NCBI GenBank assembly: GCA_022453515.1
Contig: JAJNNY010000004.1
Location: forward strand, 1,116,001-1,180,000
DNA: 64,000 bases
Reading direction: 5' to 3'
Origin: Astrocystis sublimbata
Taxonomy: Eukaryota > Ascomycota > Sordariomycetes > Xylariales > Xylariaceae
The position numbers and the translations under genes are program-made. Shown here one piece after another: positions 32,977 through 44,260 of the stretch. The notes beneath the pieces are model-generated. The model saw only the letters and a program-made list of their open reading frames with translations. It was not told where the DNA came from and searched no databases. How positions within the stretch are numbered: the stretch's first letter is position 1; every line of letters starts with the position of its first letter.

Positions 32977-33180
32977 CGGGACCTGGCAATCCAGAGAATT
33001 GGCATGAAGTGGGCTTGGATGGACGGCGTCACTTATAAACATTGGCAGCAATATTACCAGCTCCGTGGCCGCTTTGACGAGTGGATAGACGAACTCAAGC
33101 ACCTGATCACGACTCGCCCAGCCTACAGTGCCGTCCTTTGACTGGCAACGGGTCCAATTCACCACGCAGCTTACTTATCC
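32977..33180 (+). pseudogene. Second relic of the VPSLDW family, frameshifted
   Basis: It encodes GMKWAWMDGVTYKHW, QQYYQLRGRFDEWIDELKHL and TTRPAYSAV, then shifts frame at about 33128-33141 into VPSFDWQRVQF, the counterpart of VPSLDWERVQS at 32.35 kb. It gives the upstream part of the unknown protein, which the first relic lacks. It is a broken gene, not a functional one. Confidence 0.5.
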
Positions 33181-33419
33181 AGCCTCGTCATAGCGCGCGA
33201 ATACTTGATCCAGCTTTCTACTGGGGAGTCCCTCATCCGTTGCCCACCAAGGGACTGGTTGATGTGATATTTGTTGTTGATCTGCCGTACCGTCCCCAGT
33301 ACAGCAAGGTAGCGAGCGCGCGGCTACGAGGACGATATCGACCTGTCGATATTGACCAGCCATCTCCTTTTATCGGGTCCACCTCTGGTTGACCATCCAT
33401 CTCCATCGTCACACACTAT

Positions 33420-34160
33420 TGTTCACCAATCATCTCCGTCAGGCATCTCGGGAACATAAGCACTCGCCCCTTTCGACACCCAGACAAATCCATCACTGCG
33501 GAACTGATCCCAGCTAGATTGGTCGACATCGTCCGGCTCGTGCTACACAGACACGTTACATCTCGGGAACATACTTAAGCACTCGCCCCTTTCTACACCC
33601 AGAATCCATCACTGCGGAGTTATTTCAGGCTGTAGTTCGTCGACCTCGACTACTTTACCTAATCTACCGATACGGCCGTCACCATCCGCATCCGCGCCAG
33701 TCACCGAGATTGCCTGTGTGCCTGTGTGCCTGTGTGCCCACGTACCCACCTCAAGTGCAACCTGACCTGCGAACACATCATCACCATCGCCATCATCGTG
33801 CTCGACCCTCGACCCTCGACCCTCGACCCTCGACGCGTGTGTTCCAACGCAACGCCTCACCCAAGTCAGTCCTTGCGCTAGTTGGTCGGTGATCTACGGG
33901 GATTGGTCAACATTCGGCTCGTGCTACGCAGACACGTTGCACCTCGGTAACATGAGTATACCAAAGATGACCATTGAGTCTGCCAAGTCTATATCGGACA
34001 TGTTCACTTCCACTAGTTACATGTCGGGACATGAGCATACCGAAAACGCCAAGTCTATATTGGACATGTTCACTTCCACTAGTTACGTGTCGGGACATGA
34101 GCATATCGAAGATGACCATCGAGCCGACCGGATAACACTTGAGATGGCTGTCGGGTAGAA
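33420..34160 (+). pseudogene. Shattered copies of the aspartic protease exon 3
   Basis: Pieces closely similar to the 5' part of exon 3 of the protease at 338-1918 occur in plus orientation. About 33485-33575 holds ccatcactgcgga, cggctcgtgctac and gacacgtt with an internal deletion. About 33600-33660 holds ccatcactgcggag and ttcaggctgtag. About 33880-34130 encodes YGDWSTFGSCYADTLHLGNM and MTIESAKSISDMFTSTSYMS, followed by a second, shorter DMFTSTSYVSG copy. Neither catalytic DTG motif is present. Flanking tracts (ctcgggaacata..gcactcgccccttt) are themselves duplicated about 120 bp apart. Clearly non-functional. Confidence 0.8.
33710..33834. repeat. Short tandem repeats (tgtgtgcc)n and (ctcgacc)n
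   Basis: About three copies of cctgtgtg at 33713-33740 and nearly five copies of the 7-mer ctcgacc at 33801-33834 interrupt the protease relic. Slippage or repair scars. Confidence 0.85.
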
Positions 34161-34352
34161 TAATGGACTCTCCCAGGCTCAAACAATGCCCCCCACTCAC
34201 ACGCCTTCCAGAATCAAGCATCAAGCCGCTTTCCCTCCAAATCCCGACCGAAGATGGCACTGTTGGTTTCCCTATGGAGCAAGCAATCAATTGGCGGCTG
34301 AAGCTTCGCTTATAAGGGTGCTGGCAAATCCGGTATACGATTCATCAATCTG

Positions 34353-34515
34353 TACGACAGTCGTAAAATCGTGGTCGATGGGAGTTGCATAAACAATGGC
34401 AGTATCTCACGGTATCTCACGGTACGACAGTTATAAGATTATGGTCGATGGGAGTTGCATAAACAATAGCAGTATCTCACGGTATCTCACGGTACGATAG
34501 TCGTGAGATCGTGGA
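34353..34515. repeat. 70-bp tandem repeat, 2.3 copies
   Basis: The unit begins tacgacagtcgtaaaatcgt and contains gatgggagttgcataaacaa and a doubled tatctcacgg. Copies start at 34353, 34423 and 34493. Differences between units are almost all transitions. Confidence 0.9.
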
Positions 34516-34532
34516 AGTGGTTATCGGCCGCC

Positions 34533-34690
34533 GACCTTTTCCATTCCTTTGACATGACTTCCGATCGACAAAGCCAAGGAGATTCACCTGAGTCATTTCT
34601 CGCCATAGCTCTCGGGTCACATACAGCAAGCGACAAGTTATGCCGAGAAGCTGGCCGAGTTCGTCACTGTTCCCCGTGGTATCAATAAAG
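34533..34690 (+). pseudogene. Short 5' fragment of the DRDFL-protein gene
   Basis: The run ttccattcctttgacatgac at 34540 repeats the leader and start region found at 34722 and, on the minus strand, upstream of 2356. It encodes MTSDRQSQGDSPESF and then diverges. It is a third partial copy of the small repeat-protein gene. Confidence 0.5.
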
Positions 34691-34737
34691 CGGATGCCAT
34701 CTCCCTTGACCTCGCAGTCTGTTCCATTCCCTTTGAC

Positions 34738-35260
34738 ATGACTTCAGCTCGACAAAGACGGAGAGCCAAGCACCACATCCTCCAAGTGCCTTCCAACTTT
34801 TATACGACCCGTGGGAACAAGAAGAAATGCCACTTGGAGTGTGTCAAGCGAGCAGTTGAGCGGAAGCAGGAGAAAGCGAAATCGAAATCGAAATCGAAAT
34901 TGGGACCGGATCCGGAACCGGAACCAGCACCAGTACCAGCATCGGAACCAGAACCAGAACCTAGGAATCAAAACAAAAACGTATTGCCGCAATTTGTACA
35001 AGACAATCCGAAGCAGCTACAGTCCTACAGTACCTCCGCCAAACGAACCAGTCGAAGAAGAAGATTCTGATTTCCTTAACTGTCTTGCTCGGCAAGTAGA
35101 GGAAGATCGCGATTTCCTCAACCAACTGGCTTTGCAAGCAAAAGAAGATCGCGATTTTCTCCACCGTCTTAATTTGCAAGCAAAAGAAAATTTCCTCGAC
35201 CGTTTTGCTTTACAAGCAAAAGAAGATCGCGATTATCTCGATCGTCTTGCTTTGATATGA
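34738..35260 (+). pseudogene. Second copy of the DRDFL-repeat protein, frameshifted, no anchor
   Basis: The ATG at 34738 opens MTSARQRRRAKHH, comparable to MTGTSAQQSQEAKHH of the 1955-2356 copy. That frame then runs through a Lys/Ser- and Pro/Glu-rich tract to a stop at 35070. The repeats are in the next frame (EEEDSDFLNCLARQVEEDRD, then DFLNQLALQAKEDRD), so a frameshift or an unrecognised intron separates them. There are five repeat units here against three in the other copy; one is two residues short. The frame stops at 35260 directly after LDRLALI, without the hydrophobic tail. I consider it a decayed paralogue, though a spliced product cannot be excluded. Confidence 0.55.
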
Positions 35261-35565
35261 CGTCTAGCGGATAAAGCCGAGAAGCGAAGCACTTCAGATC
35301 CTCGATATGATTATCTGCAACTGGCAATGCACAGTAGGGAGCACTAGCTTCTGCATAATTGCGACTTGTCATTGTCTCTCGCGACGCCCTGGACACGCCA
35401 GCGGATAAGAATCATCGTATCCGGCGAGCCAAAGCCTGCTCATAAAGAGATATTCAGCTCAGTGTATAGCAGATATTTCGGGACGTTGGCCGTATCTCAC
35501 TCACGACTGAAAGAGGTCATGACAGCTGCTTCCCAAAACATGTACGGTACTCCACATGGATCGCA

Positions 35566-36026
35566 GGAATACCCACGGTACCGTCGTTTTACTAGGAACG
35601 AGTCCAATCAATCGCGCAGCTCAAATATCAGGAACCCGTTGATTAGGCATCCAGCGCCAAATAGATAGCAAAGCAACGTCCGAGGAAGTAACGAACATAG
35701 TATATATTTATACACGAGGCGGCATCAATAAGCCTCCTATCGCCCATTTGCCGGGATACAAAAAGCCCTCCGTTACTATTCGATACTCTCCTAGATTGTA
35801 GGAATACCTATAGTACCGTTGGTTAACTAAAAACGAGTCTAATTAATTACATAGCTTAAATATTAGGAATCCGTTAATTAAGTATTTAGTACTAAATAGA
35901 TAGTAAAGTAATATCTAAGGAAGTAATAAATACAGTATATATTTATATATAAGGCGGTATTAATAAGCCTCTTATTGCTTATTTACCGGGATATAAAAAG
36001 CCCTCTGTTGCTATTTAATACTCTCC
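35566..36026. repeat. 235-bp tandem pair, second copy RIP-mutated
   Basis: Copy 1 starts at 35566 and copy 2 at 35801, both with ggaatacc. In my hand alignment of about 225 bp, about 46 of 50 differences are C in copy 1 to T in copy 2, or G to A, many in CpA or TpG contexts. Two run the opposite way and two are transversions. The core (aacgagtccaatcaatc, ctcaaatatcagga) also occurs at 32.35 kb within the VPSLDW relic. Confidence 0.85.
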
Positions 36027-36046
36027 TATCCTATATATTCTTCGGT

Positions 36047-36420
36047 AGAGTCCTCTAGTTATACAGTATATCATAATGGATACGTTAGCTAGGGACCCAA
36101 TCCCGGCACCTCGTCAAATATATTGGTCTTGGACCGGAGTATCACAAGTAGCTTCGCCTAGGAAACTTAGGAGATAACACGGGCAATCTGATCGCAGACT
36201 ACCGAATCCGACGTCCCGCGACACGGGAAACTTCCAAAAGCAAAGGAAAACAGGTAACTTAGAAGAAATAATAGCAGGACTTATGCCTCTAGGCACATTA
36301 GAATCAAACACGTGTATATAATACGATTAAAACGATAAAGACATCGTTATTTTTAGAGGGGGCAATTGTTACCTGTTCCTGCCTAGGGCACCTAGGCATT
36401 ACGCCGTGTTGCGCTGGCGA
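36047..36420 (+). mobile_element. Possible LTR-retroelement 3' remnant
   Basis: After tctagttatacagtatatca comes a short coding-like tract: MDTLARDPIPAPRQIYWSW, then after a frameshift DNTGNLIADYRIRRPATRET. A purine run agaggggg (36353-36360) is followed by caattgttacctg, the arrangement of a polypurine tract and an LTR starting TGTTA. I cannot find a second LTR, a reverse transcriptase or integrase, so the assignment is tentative. Confidence 0.3.
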
Positions 36421-37812
36421 CTGCCCTGGATATCAATGCCTTGGTCAACATGAAGCGCCAACGATCCAATGCGACTTTGGAAGGTGTCAGCGCAGCGCCT
36501 TTCGTCCGCAGCATAATCAAAGGGGTCGTGATGTCAGCTTTTCAAAGATCTGCTCAACCAAAGAACCAACTCAAAAGTCATTAATACAAGGCAGTACTGA
36601 CGATATGACCACGTGGAACAATCACAAAGATTCTGTACTCAGGCAAGTAAGTAGTGGAGCGTGATGAGGCAAGAGACCAAGGTAGCCAAGAGACACCAAT
36701 TCAGAAGAGTTTTCACTAATTCTTAGACTTAGACTACGTTGAGATCCTCAAGTCCTCTGTACTGAGTTCAAAGGAGGGCTTGACCGAGGCAAGTAGAATG
36801 AAGTGGTCTCTCAGATATGTATCATCGTATGTATGGCTGTGATCAAAACCGTGAATCGCAGGATATGTGTCACTCAAGACGAATGCATCGGCATAGTGTC
36901 TCAACATGAAAGTCCACGCTGAGGTTGCTGCTCTTGAGAAATGTAGCATCAATTTTTAGAGGCAAGACGGACGTCTCCATCGGTCCCGCATCAAGGACTT
37001 GAGTGGAACAGATGAACGCATTGACGAATAAGTATGGCTCCTATCTCGCCTGTTTGTCGCAGCGTTCTAGGTTCTCGTATTTTCAAGACTTGCAGAACGA
37101 GCCGCTCGTCAGTATTTTCCAAATGGCTCACTCAGATCGACAGCCAGAAAGGCGGTCCCGACAGTGCGGAGAGATTAGATTGATAACAAGAAACTTGTCT
37201 TCTTCAAGCCTAGACCGATGCAAAGAACGGATCTGATAATTTTTAGCTCATGTGTCACGCTTATGGGCCGAAGGCCGAGACGAACTATTGCCCTTCCTCA
37301 GCTGATGCGACTGCCACTTCCGCTGATACTGTCTCGACTGTCCAGAAACTGTCGTACTAACAGCCGTTAGGCACGCAGGCCATGTGGACCGATCGCTTCG
37401 AGGAAGTGGACTATGCCCCAATAGCATGGAAATCTCTTTCATAAGTGGGAAGAAGCTGAGAATTCTAGAGCACTGGGCACTTCACCTCTCACGCCAGACC
37501 TCGGAAGGATCATGACCAACTGCTACTTTGGTGCAGGTCAATCCCTGCGAATGCGCTATGCGGCTTTGTACGGAATGGCTCGTTGGTAGCTTGCCGTCCT
37601 CGGAGTCGCCTCGGGCGGCATAAATGACTTGCATGATCAGATTACTTACTTTCTATAAATCTTCGCCCCTCTCGAGCGAGCTCCTCGAATATGCTTACCC
37701 ATCCTTACTACTTGGAAAACCTTCTCCACCTAGCGGCTACAGCAAGCCTCAAGTGAACACCAGCATCGATCCTTTTGTTGGGCGCAGTGGCTGAGCCCTC
37801 GATTCTTTCAAG
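36421..37812. other. Spacer upstream of the MFS transporter
   Basis: 1.4 kb without a recognised gene. Short frames on both strands lack family resemblance. The final ~300 bp are the presumed transporter promoter; I searched for a GATA-type iron-regulator site but do not claim one. Confidence 0.4.
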
Positions 37813-39743
37813 ATGACCGTCAACAAGACGCCCAGCCTACACGAGGACACTCCTGCCGTCGCTGATGTAACTGATATCGCTGACATCGAGGACCCCGAGA
37901 AGCCCGCTCTAGAGCAACCCAGCGAAGGCGTTCAGCGCGGTGTGCAAGATGTCGAGGCTGTTACCAAGAACTGGTCCAAGGGAGCACTGATTGCTGTCTT
38001 TCTAAAGTAGGTTTCCAGCTAGCAATTATCTCATGCCATCTGAGAGGCTTCCGCTCATGAATACCTTAGTATATGGGCGTTGTACCTCGTCAACGCGTTC
38101 CAGTCCTCGATTCTTTACGACTTGATACCATATGCCTCGAGTGACATTAGCTCTCACTCGCTATTGAACGTCACCTATGTCATCGCTGGGGCAGTATCCG
38201 CTGCTGTCTTCATTCCCTTGTCTAAGATTGTGGACGTCTGGGGTCGAGCACAAGGTTTCTTGCTCATGATCTCGTTTGCCACGCTGGGTCTGGTTGTATT
38301 AGCCTCCAGCAATGGACTTGCAGCGCTGTCTGCCGGCTACGTGAGTCTTTTGCCCCATGTACGATATGTGCAAGCCGAGAAATCCCCCTACTGACAGAAC
38401 ACAACTCTAGGTCTTCTTCAGCCTTGGAACTAGCGGCATGACCTACTGTGTAGACGTAATTACAGCTGACGCCTCGAAACTCAAGAATCGAGCTTTAGCG
38501 TACGCATTCACATCTTCGCCATACATCATCACGGCTTTCGCCGGTCCCAAGTCATCTGAAGGCTTCTACGAAAACATCGGCTGGCGTTGGGGTTTCGGTG
38601 CCTTCTCGATCATCTTGCCCGTCGTTGCTGCCCCGTTGTACTTCATCTTGAGGGCCAACCTTCGGAAGGCCAAGGCACAGGGTGCTGTGGTTGAAGAGAA
38701 GAACAACCGCACTGTGTTCCAGACTATCTGGTTCTACGTTCTGGAATTTGATCGTAAGTTGGATTTACCCCCCTAGGGGCCATCCGCTTCCCGGAGACTG
38801 ACCTTTTCCAGTTGCCGGCGTCGTTCTGTTTTCTACTGGGCTAGTCGTGTTCCTTCTGCCCTTCGACATTGCCACAGAAGCACCAAACGGCTGGGCAACC
38901 GGATACATCATTGCAATGATCGTAGTGGGACTCGTACTTCTTGTGTTCTTCGGCCTTTATGAGGCGTACTTGGCGCCCACCCCAATGTTCAACTACGCAC
39001 TCCTCTCTGACCGTACTGTCATCGGCACCTGTGCTCTAGCTGCGACCTACCAGGTCGCGTACTACTGCTGGAACAATTACTTCACGTCGTTCCTCCAGGT
39101 AGTCAATGACCTGGGCATCGCCGAGGCCGGCTACGTGCACAACACCTTTGATGTTGTTTCGGGCGTGCTTCTATTCTTCGTCGGATTTCTCATCCGCAGA
39201 ACCGGCCGCTTCAAGTGGCTGTTATACGTCGCCGTCCCGCTCTACATCTTTACGCAGGGCTTGATGATCTACTTCCGCCGTCCGAACCAATCCGTCGGGT
39301 ATTTGGTCTTCTGCCAAGTCCTCATCTCCATCGGAGGAAGCGTTTTCATCATCGTCCAGCAGCTCGCCATCCTCGCCGCCGTAGACCACCAACATGTCGC
39401 TTCTGCATTGGCTCTCCTGAGCGTCATCAGCACCGTGGGCGGTAGCTTGGGGGCTACAATTTCCGGGGCCATCTGGACCAACACTTTCGAAGCGGCGCTC
39501 GAGCGTTACCTGCCGGCCTCGGACCTCCCGGATATCGTGGATATATATTCAGACCTAGCCGTACAGCTGAGCTACCCGGTCGGAAGTGCCACGCGACTGG
39601 CGATCCAGAATGCCTACGCCTACGCGCAGACTAGGATGCTTGCTGCTGGAACTGGTATCATGAGTCTGGGTCTTATATGGATGCTTCTTATTAGAAACAT
39701 TGATGTTAGGAAGACGGAACAAGTCAAGGGAACGGTCTTCTAG
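37813..39743 (+). CDS. MFS transporter, siderophore-iron type
   Basis: Exons 37813-38006, 38070-38340, 38411-38753 and 38812-39743 give 579 residues; introns are 58-70 bp, all GT-AG. The ~65-residue acidic N-terminus is cytosolic. After it come multiple membrane helices consistent with the 14-helix DHA/siderophore family: WALYLVNAFQSSILYDLIPY in helix 1, PLSKIVDVWGRAQGF in the 2-3 loop, ENIGWRWGFGAFSI in helix 5-6, and GGSLGATISGAIWTNTFEAAL near the end. These match fungal MirB/Sit1-type carriers, which import ferric siderophores by proton symport at the plasma membrane. The exact siderophore cannot be inferred. No siderophore synthetase lies nearby, so it is not part of a biosynthetic cluster in this window. 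Confidence 0.87.
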
Positions 39744-40457
39744 TTACCTCATGGCTGTTGTTTCGGCATTATTTCAGGTAGCACCCAAAGTTATTTGAAA
39801 GCTCTCTATTTCAACGTCTTCTTCGACGATTGGAGTGTCCCGTTCGTAGCCATGATCTGAGTAAGGAGGCTAAGTATGCAAAGTACAACAAGTCATGGTA
39901 GTAATGTCATTTCCTACACCGTCAAGTTGTCATTGGAAAATCTCGCAATGCGAAGGGAATGTGAGTGCCACTCAGCCAGCATCGCCAGGGCCTACACCAA
40001 TTCAATCAAGGGACTCTTTGAATGCGTTACCCTGAAATGATGCTGGCGATAGATCTACAATATCGAAGTCTCATTGTAACTAACAGATCCAAACAGAAGC
40101 GTAGATGTGCACTATAACCATATTAATGATCATCATCAAGGTTTCCTTTTCGATCTGCTGCGTGTTTTCCTAATATGTGAGGTGTAGCACCAAGACACAA
40201 TACCGCCAGTAGTTTGAGAGTCCTAACGCTGGCGATTCAAGATGCTGTGATTGTGGCGGTGGACCAATGCTCCCGCACTTGTATCAAAGTTAGGAAAAGA
40301 AGTAATATTATTGAATTCAATGTAAGAATGAACATTTGAGACTTTTATTAATACTGAGTTTATTTGATCTAAACTCTTTATTTTTCGATAGGCAAGTTTA
40401 GCATGCTTGTTTCAACCCCCCCTCCCCCTGGCTGGTTTGGTGGTTTGAGATATCATT
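39744..40457. other. Convergent spacer
   Basis: 714 bp between the transporter and the Ulp1-like gene; the 3' flanks are AT-rich. Nothing else seen. Confidence 0.45.
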
Positions 40458-42178
40458 CTATGAAGCTTCTAAATCTACCTCCTGGTTCACCCTTTCCTGG
40501 TATCTATGAAGGAGTTGTACGAATAACTTGATCCGCAAGGCATCGCAGGCATGGTTGTCCAGGAGCCTTTGCTCTGGCTTGCCTGTTCTTGCTATGGATA
40601 TAGCATTGGCGATAACGTGGATGCCACTGTCTTCAAGTCGAGTTGTTTTTTGACAAGTAATTGTTTGCAGACGGAGCGACGGGTGAAAATTTTGGGGAGA
40701 ATTGCGCAGAATTATCTGATACGCCTCCGTATGATCATCGACAGTATCTCTAGGGCTTAATAATCTTAGTGTATGGTTGGCGTTTGAGTGAGCCGGAATC
40801 GTATAGCAAACGAGTGCCCATTTTATATTATATAGAAGCAATGGAATAATGATTCCCGCGGGGATAGCACCACCCGTTAGTTCTGCCATTTCTTCGACGA
40901 AGAAACTCTCGGAACGAAGTGACCATTCAGGCGGGAGCTCCTTCCGTATCAGATAGTCGATTTCTCCCCTGCCTAAATAAGAGCAAAGAGAGTGGAGTAG
41001 TAACACCGGTGTCGTATCGAGGTCGAATGACAGGGGCATTTCCCTGCAGCTGTTGCTAATTTTGATATGACGGGCGTTGACCGAGACTTCGGGCAGAGAA
41101 TAGTAGGCACGTATGCCGTTATTATGTTGCCAAAAGCCTTCTTGCGATAGAGAATCGTTGTTGTTCGATCGGTCGATGAGACTTTTCCCGAGCGTCCCTG
41201 TCAAAACACCAAGAAAGCTATTGAACTCAAAGGAAGTAAGGATGCCACCCAAGATGTCCTCAAAGCCTCTAGTTGCTTCATCTGCGTCGCTTAGTGTAGA
41301 CAGAGGACCGAGACTCTCGAACGGGAAGACAGCAAGGAAGCTCTCCCCTCCGAAATGAGCGGCAATGGAATGTAACTTTGTTCCTCGGTCTCTTATTCCC
41401 TGTCTCAAGTTGATACTGATATGATGGGAATTCAGGTTGTCGGCAATTTTGTTGGTTACATCACTGACAAGCGAGTCGATAGAGTCGGCTCGAAGTGCAG
41501 CAGGTAATTTTTCACCTAGCGTCCGCGATGGTATCCAGTCACGGCATAAGAATTCCCTCAAGCACTGATACGAGGATTGGAGTCAGTTATTAATAGCCTC
41601 AGAGCTCGCAAGGCAAGGTTACATACTGAGATATGTGCGACGGCCCCTACCACAAGATGGAGAATTTGACTGTCAATTGCAAGGGGGTATTGCACGGGAA
41701 GCTCCAGTGTGTGAGGTGTGACTGTAGTGGTACTATCATCCAATCTCTCCAACAGATAGACCGGGTCGAAGTATTTGGCGTATCTGGTTGTCAAGCTTCC
41801 ATTTGGCACATAGGCCCTAGCGGCCAGGAACATGGGAGTCCAGATGCCGATGTCCCGAGGTTCGAGCCCAAAGCGACTTGATGCTGCTACGACAAGGTCT
41901 CCCTCTTCATTTCCCGCTGTGGTCATGGGAACGCAGGAGTTGGGGGCAATGGGTGGAAAATTGTAGTCCAGATACCTTCTATAGTTATTGATTTCGTCCA
42001 AAGCGCGATTCAACTCACACTGGCAAGTCGAATCGTTTAGTTTCCGACACAAGTGGGATATGGCGTTGCCATACAACCGATCGATCAACGGGTCCTTCAG
42101 GATATGTGGTCGCTTGCGGGCCAGGGCACCGTTATCGACGGACGTCGGCGGGGTTATCAAAGAGGTAGGAATATCCAT
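40458..42178 (-). CDS. Ulp1-like (C48-fold) protein lacking catalytic residues
   Basis: Two exons, 42178-41627 and 41564-40458, give 552 residues; the 62-bp intron has a gtatgt donor, a ctgac branch site and atcag. The N-terminal two thirds are unrecognised. The last ~170 residues follow the Ulp1/SENP pattern: IIIPLLLYNIKWALVCYTI where Ulp1 has IPxxxxxxHWAL, then LLSPRDT in place of the DSL strand, then CQKTTRLEDSGIHVIAN where Ulp1 has QxxxxxDCGxxVxxN, and ALRIKLFVQLLH at the end. The catalytic His is replaced by Lys, the Asp position is changed, and Cys is Ser (AGT). If the fold call is right, it is a pseudoprotease or a decaying desumoylase relative. The frame is otherwise intact, so it is probably expressed. 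Confidence 0.5.
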
Positions 42179-44220
42179 CGCGGGAATGGTTGGTTGGAGG
42201 AGGGTTGTATATGGTAGAGATGAGTAGATGAGAGATACGTTAGGTTTGTTGTTCGGCTACCTACCGTACTAAACCAGGGTTTAACTAAGAAACAACGATG
42301 AAAATCTATTAAATAATAATAAAGGTAGGCACCGATGGAGCTCACGACTCGGGAGTTGAATGCAGCTGCTTCCGCCCAAACACACACGTACCTTGGGAAG
42401 GTGCACAATGCATATCATATACAAATATCCATGATGTATACAAGCTGTCAAAAGCCGAGTGCACCCGCTGATTGATCTACTTCTAAGTACCTACTAGGTG
42501 GCCGTATCCTATACCGTAGTCCAACTTCCCACACACGCCTCTAATGAAAGTCTTGTTTAATACCAGTATTTTAACTACCTACCTAGATAACGCATAATGT
42601 ATACACTGTTTTAGCTGCCTGGGGCGACTACTTTATAGTCAAGTGAGCTAAGCTTCATGTGCCACCTAGAGCAACGGGGAGGGACACGTAAAGCAGGTGA
42701 CGATATCTGATTTGCCACCATCAAATCACCATCAGCCCGGGTGGTTACACAAGCTTGTTTCCACGGCCGACTCGGAGGCTTTGACGCCTGGTAAGGGTGA
42801 TTCGAGGGATGCATGACAGGCACGGCTGTGAAAGTGTCTACTTCATGGGATTTCCAGTGTATAAGGTGTGACTGTAGAGGTACTAGTATCCAATCCCTCT
42901 AACAGATTGAATTCATGTCAGCAGGATAAGTGTAAGTGGTACAATGTCAGGTGAATTGCAATTCGCATCTTCTCGTACTCTTTAGAAATACACTAGACTA
43001 GGCTTGATATGTATCCTTTACAGGCAATTCATAATGACTCGGTCTCTCAAAGTGGGCTCGAAAAAGATTTGGGTTCCATGTTATGTCTGTTAACTTTTTT
43101 CCTTCTTCACAAAATGGCTTGAAATTACTTCATAGATCTTTGTGCTAAACGGAGCCTTTATGTGTGAGCTATATACCTCACAAATAGAGACATGTCACAA
43201 TGGGACTGTCGCCTTTCTTCTCATCACCTGATGCTCTTTCCACTATGACTGCAAGGGCAAAGCACAAGGGATCATGATAAATATCACCCGAAGTGCCTCC
43301 CTCGAAACCCAGAGTGATGACAAAGACATGGTATAAAGAACACAGTCTCACATAGGCGAAGTCTGAATAAAGCGATTGTGAAGCATTTAACAAGACAAAT
43401 AGTAACTGGGATTCAAGTCTTACTTGAATTTCTAGTCAAGCAAGTGAACGATTTAAAAGCGAAGTTGAACTTCCAACAGAAGAATCTATTTACAATTTAT
43501 TTGCTAAGCTAAACCGCATTAGTTCAGAAGTGGCATAGTTTAGGCACCGAGTATCATCGAATCCATCCATCTTAATAATCTGGTAGAATAGAGACGCCGA
43601 AATCTGAAACTAGGCCACCGGTAATACAGTCATCCCGGTAGGTGCCTCAGACATAAGCCCCCACTTCATATTCCCATCTCCTGGCACGGCTGGTACCTCA
43701 GACTCGGAGGGGCTGGTTAGCAGCAGGTAACGCAACCACGTTGTCACCGCGCTACAGTACCTGCGAGTACAAGGTCGGGTCCACGGGTACCTCGCACCTC
43801 TCCCACCTCTCGCACCCCTCCAGCAGGCACTGCCCACTAACCCCCCACTAGAACCCATTAGTCCAGCTGTTCCACCGTCTGCGACCACCACATCGCTGTT
43901 GGCTCGGTTGGCTCCTGACCTACTAGGCTACTACACTGACGCTGCCAGATCCCTTGCTGTCTAACCTCTAACCTGCAGGTGGCAGACTGCTCTTGAACAA
44001 CAATCCCATCTCTGCTCTACAACCGAGAGCTAACTCCCAGCACAGCGATCTAGCCATCAGGGATCATCCCCCATCCTTCGCTCAATACCAGCTATAGGTA
44101 GAAAGACCGACAACCGTGCCCCCTCGACCTTTGTGTGGCTGCCTTCGAGAAGTACGGACTGCCGTCGATTATCACCGCCGACGTTGCCAACTAACTCTCG
44201 ATACTCCCCTGCAACAACCG

Positions 44221-44260
<40 letters not shown>

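Noticed and set aside
33801..33834. CRISPR-like or regulatory direct repeats
   Set aside because: Units of 7 bp without spacers; a simple minisatellite in a eukaryotic genome.
37813..42178. A siderophore or secondary-metabolite gene cluster
   Set aside because: Only one transporter is present; there is no NRPS, PKS, acyltransferase or monooxygenase nearby.
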